The notes under the pieces are model-generated. The model saw only the letters and a list, made by a program, of their open reading frames with translations. It was not told the DNA's origin and did not search any database. Position numbers and translations under genes: made by a program. From positions 13,879,531-13,943,530 of the forward strand of contig OY744615.1 of assembly GCA_963556255.1 (NCBI GenBank): a stretch of 64,000 nt of DNA. Direction: 5' to 3'. This document shows positions 63,632-64,000 of the stretch, piece after piece. Each line of letters opens with the position of its first letter. The first letter of the stretch is position 1. The DNA is from Allolobophora icterica (Eukaryota > Annelida > Clitellata > Crassiclitellata > Lumbricidae).

Positions 63632-64000
63632 AGAGGGGACTTGAAGAGTTGACTCTGAACGGAGGGACAACCGGTGGTCTTCAAAGAGGTGCCACCTCGG
63701 CGCAGGGAGGGAACATCACGGCGACATCATGGGACAACAGAGTGGGACATCATGGCGGACTTCAGGGGACATCGGGGACATCAGGGGATATGGGGACATC
63801 GACTTCTTAGGTAATCAGATATATCTATTGGACATACCTGATTACCTGACAATATAATGCATTTTACCGCATACTGAACTGACCGAGCCATAAGTTTTGT
63901 GGGCATTGAATGGGTCCCAACTGGGCTCTATACGGGTACAATATCTACGGTCGCGTCTGCCAGGTCCGACCAACCAGCTCAGATGTCGATGTCGATGATG
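63632..64000. other. Right flank: GGGGACATC words and dispersed repeat
   Basis: GGGACATCA/GGGGACATC phrases recur at 63720-63800. The stem-loop repeat (63809-63847) follows, then sequence matching 46105-46180. No gene is present. Confidence 0.6.

Overview
This is eukaryotic nuclear DNA from a marine invertebrate-type genome. It is AT-rich, full of microsatellites and transposons, with spliced genes using GT-AG introns. A Ty3/gypsy-class retroelement with integrase upstream of reverse transcriptase and a SCAN-like capsid (Gmr1-like, known mainly from deuterostomes) suggests a deuterostome such as an echinoderm, hemichordate or chordate; the species cannot be fixed from sequence alone. Host coding content is small: two paralogous secreted chitin-binding (CBM14/peritrophin-A) genes and one EF-hand exon. 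Everything else recognisable is mobile DNA.

1-5.5 kb: degenerate minisatellite, SINE fragments, a dispersed repeat and a hAT element. 5.5-12.1 kb and 15.7-30.0 kb: two copies of a segmental duplication. Each copy holds a four-exon CBM14 gene on the minus strand. The copies carry different later insertions: Helitron, two hATs and a LINE tail in copy A; hATs, SINE, mariner fold-back, LINE tail and a 6.4-kb LTR retrotransposon in copy B. Each copy therefore supplies empty sites for insertions in the other. Between them lie a hAT and a CR1-like LINE fragment.

30.4-43.0 kb: a LINE fragment is split by an 11,343-bp element (31047-42389) with a 6-bp target duplication. The element is almost entirely a giant inverted repeat with arms of 4,915 and 4,816 bp around a 1.6-kb spacer. 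Each arm carries a spliced gene with two PC4/Sub1-like ssDNA-binding domains behind a TATA box; the spacer carries a viral-type RING-finger ORF and an A-rich satellite. The termini begin AGTAG, like the neighbouring Polinton. This is the strongest candidate for an undescribed element class.

43.5-46.3 kb: an EF-hand exon, a hAT and a decayed LINE. 46320-63626: a structurally complete Polinton/Maverick (17,307 bp) with 229-bp terminal inverted repeats that look identical. It encodes protein-primed DNA polymerase B, integrase, packaging ATPase, major and penton-like capsid proteins, a pVI-like protein, a pX-like protein apparently joined to the adenain-like protease by -1 frameshifting, a zinc-ribbon/phospholipase A2 protein, and a phage-tail-fibre-like protein with a discoidin-like C-terminus. 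Most genes form one minus-strand series; the PLA2 and integrase genes run on the plus strand.
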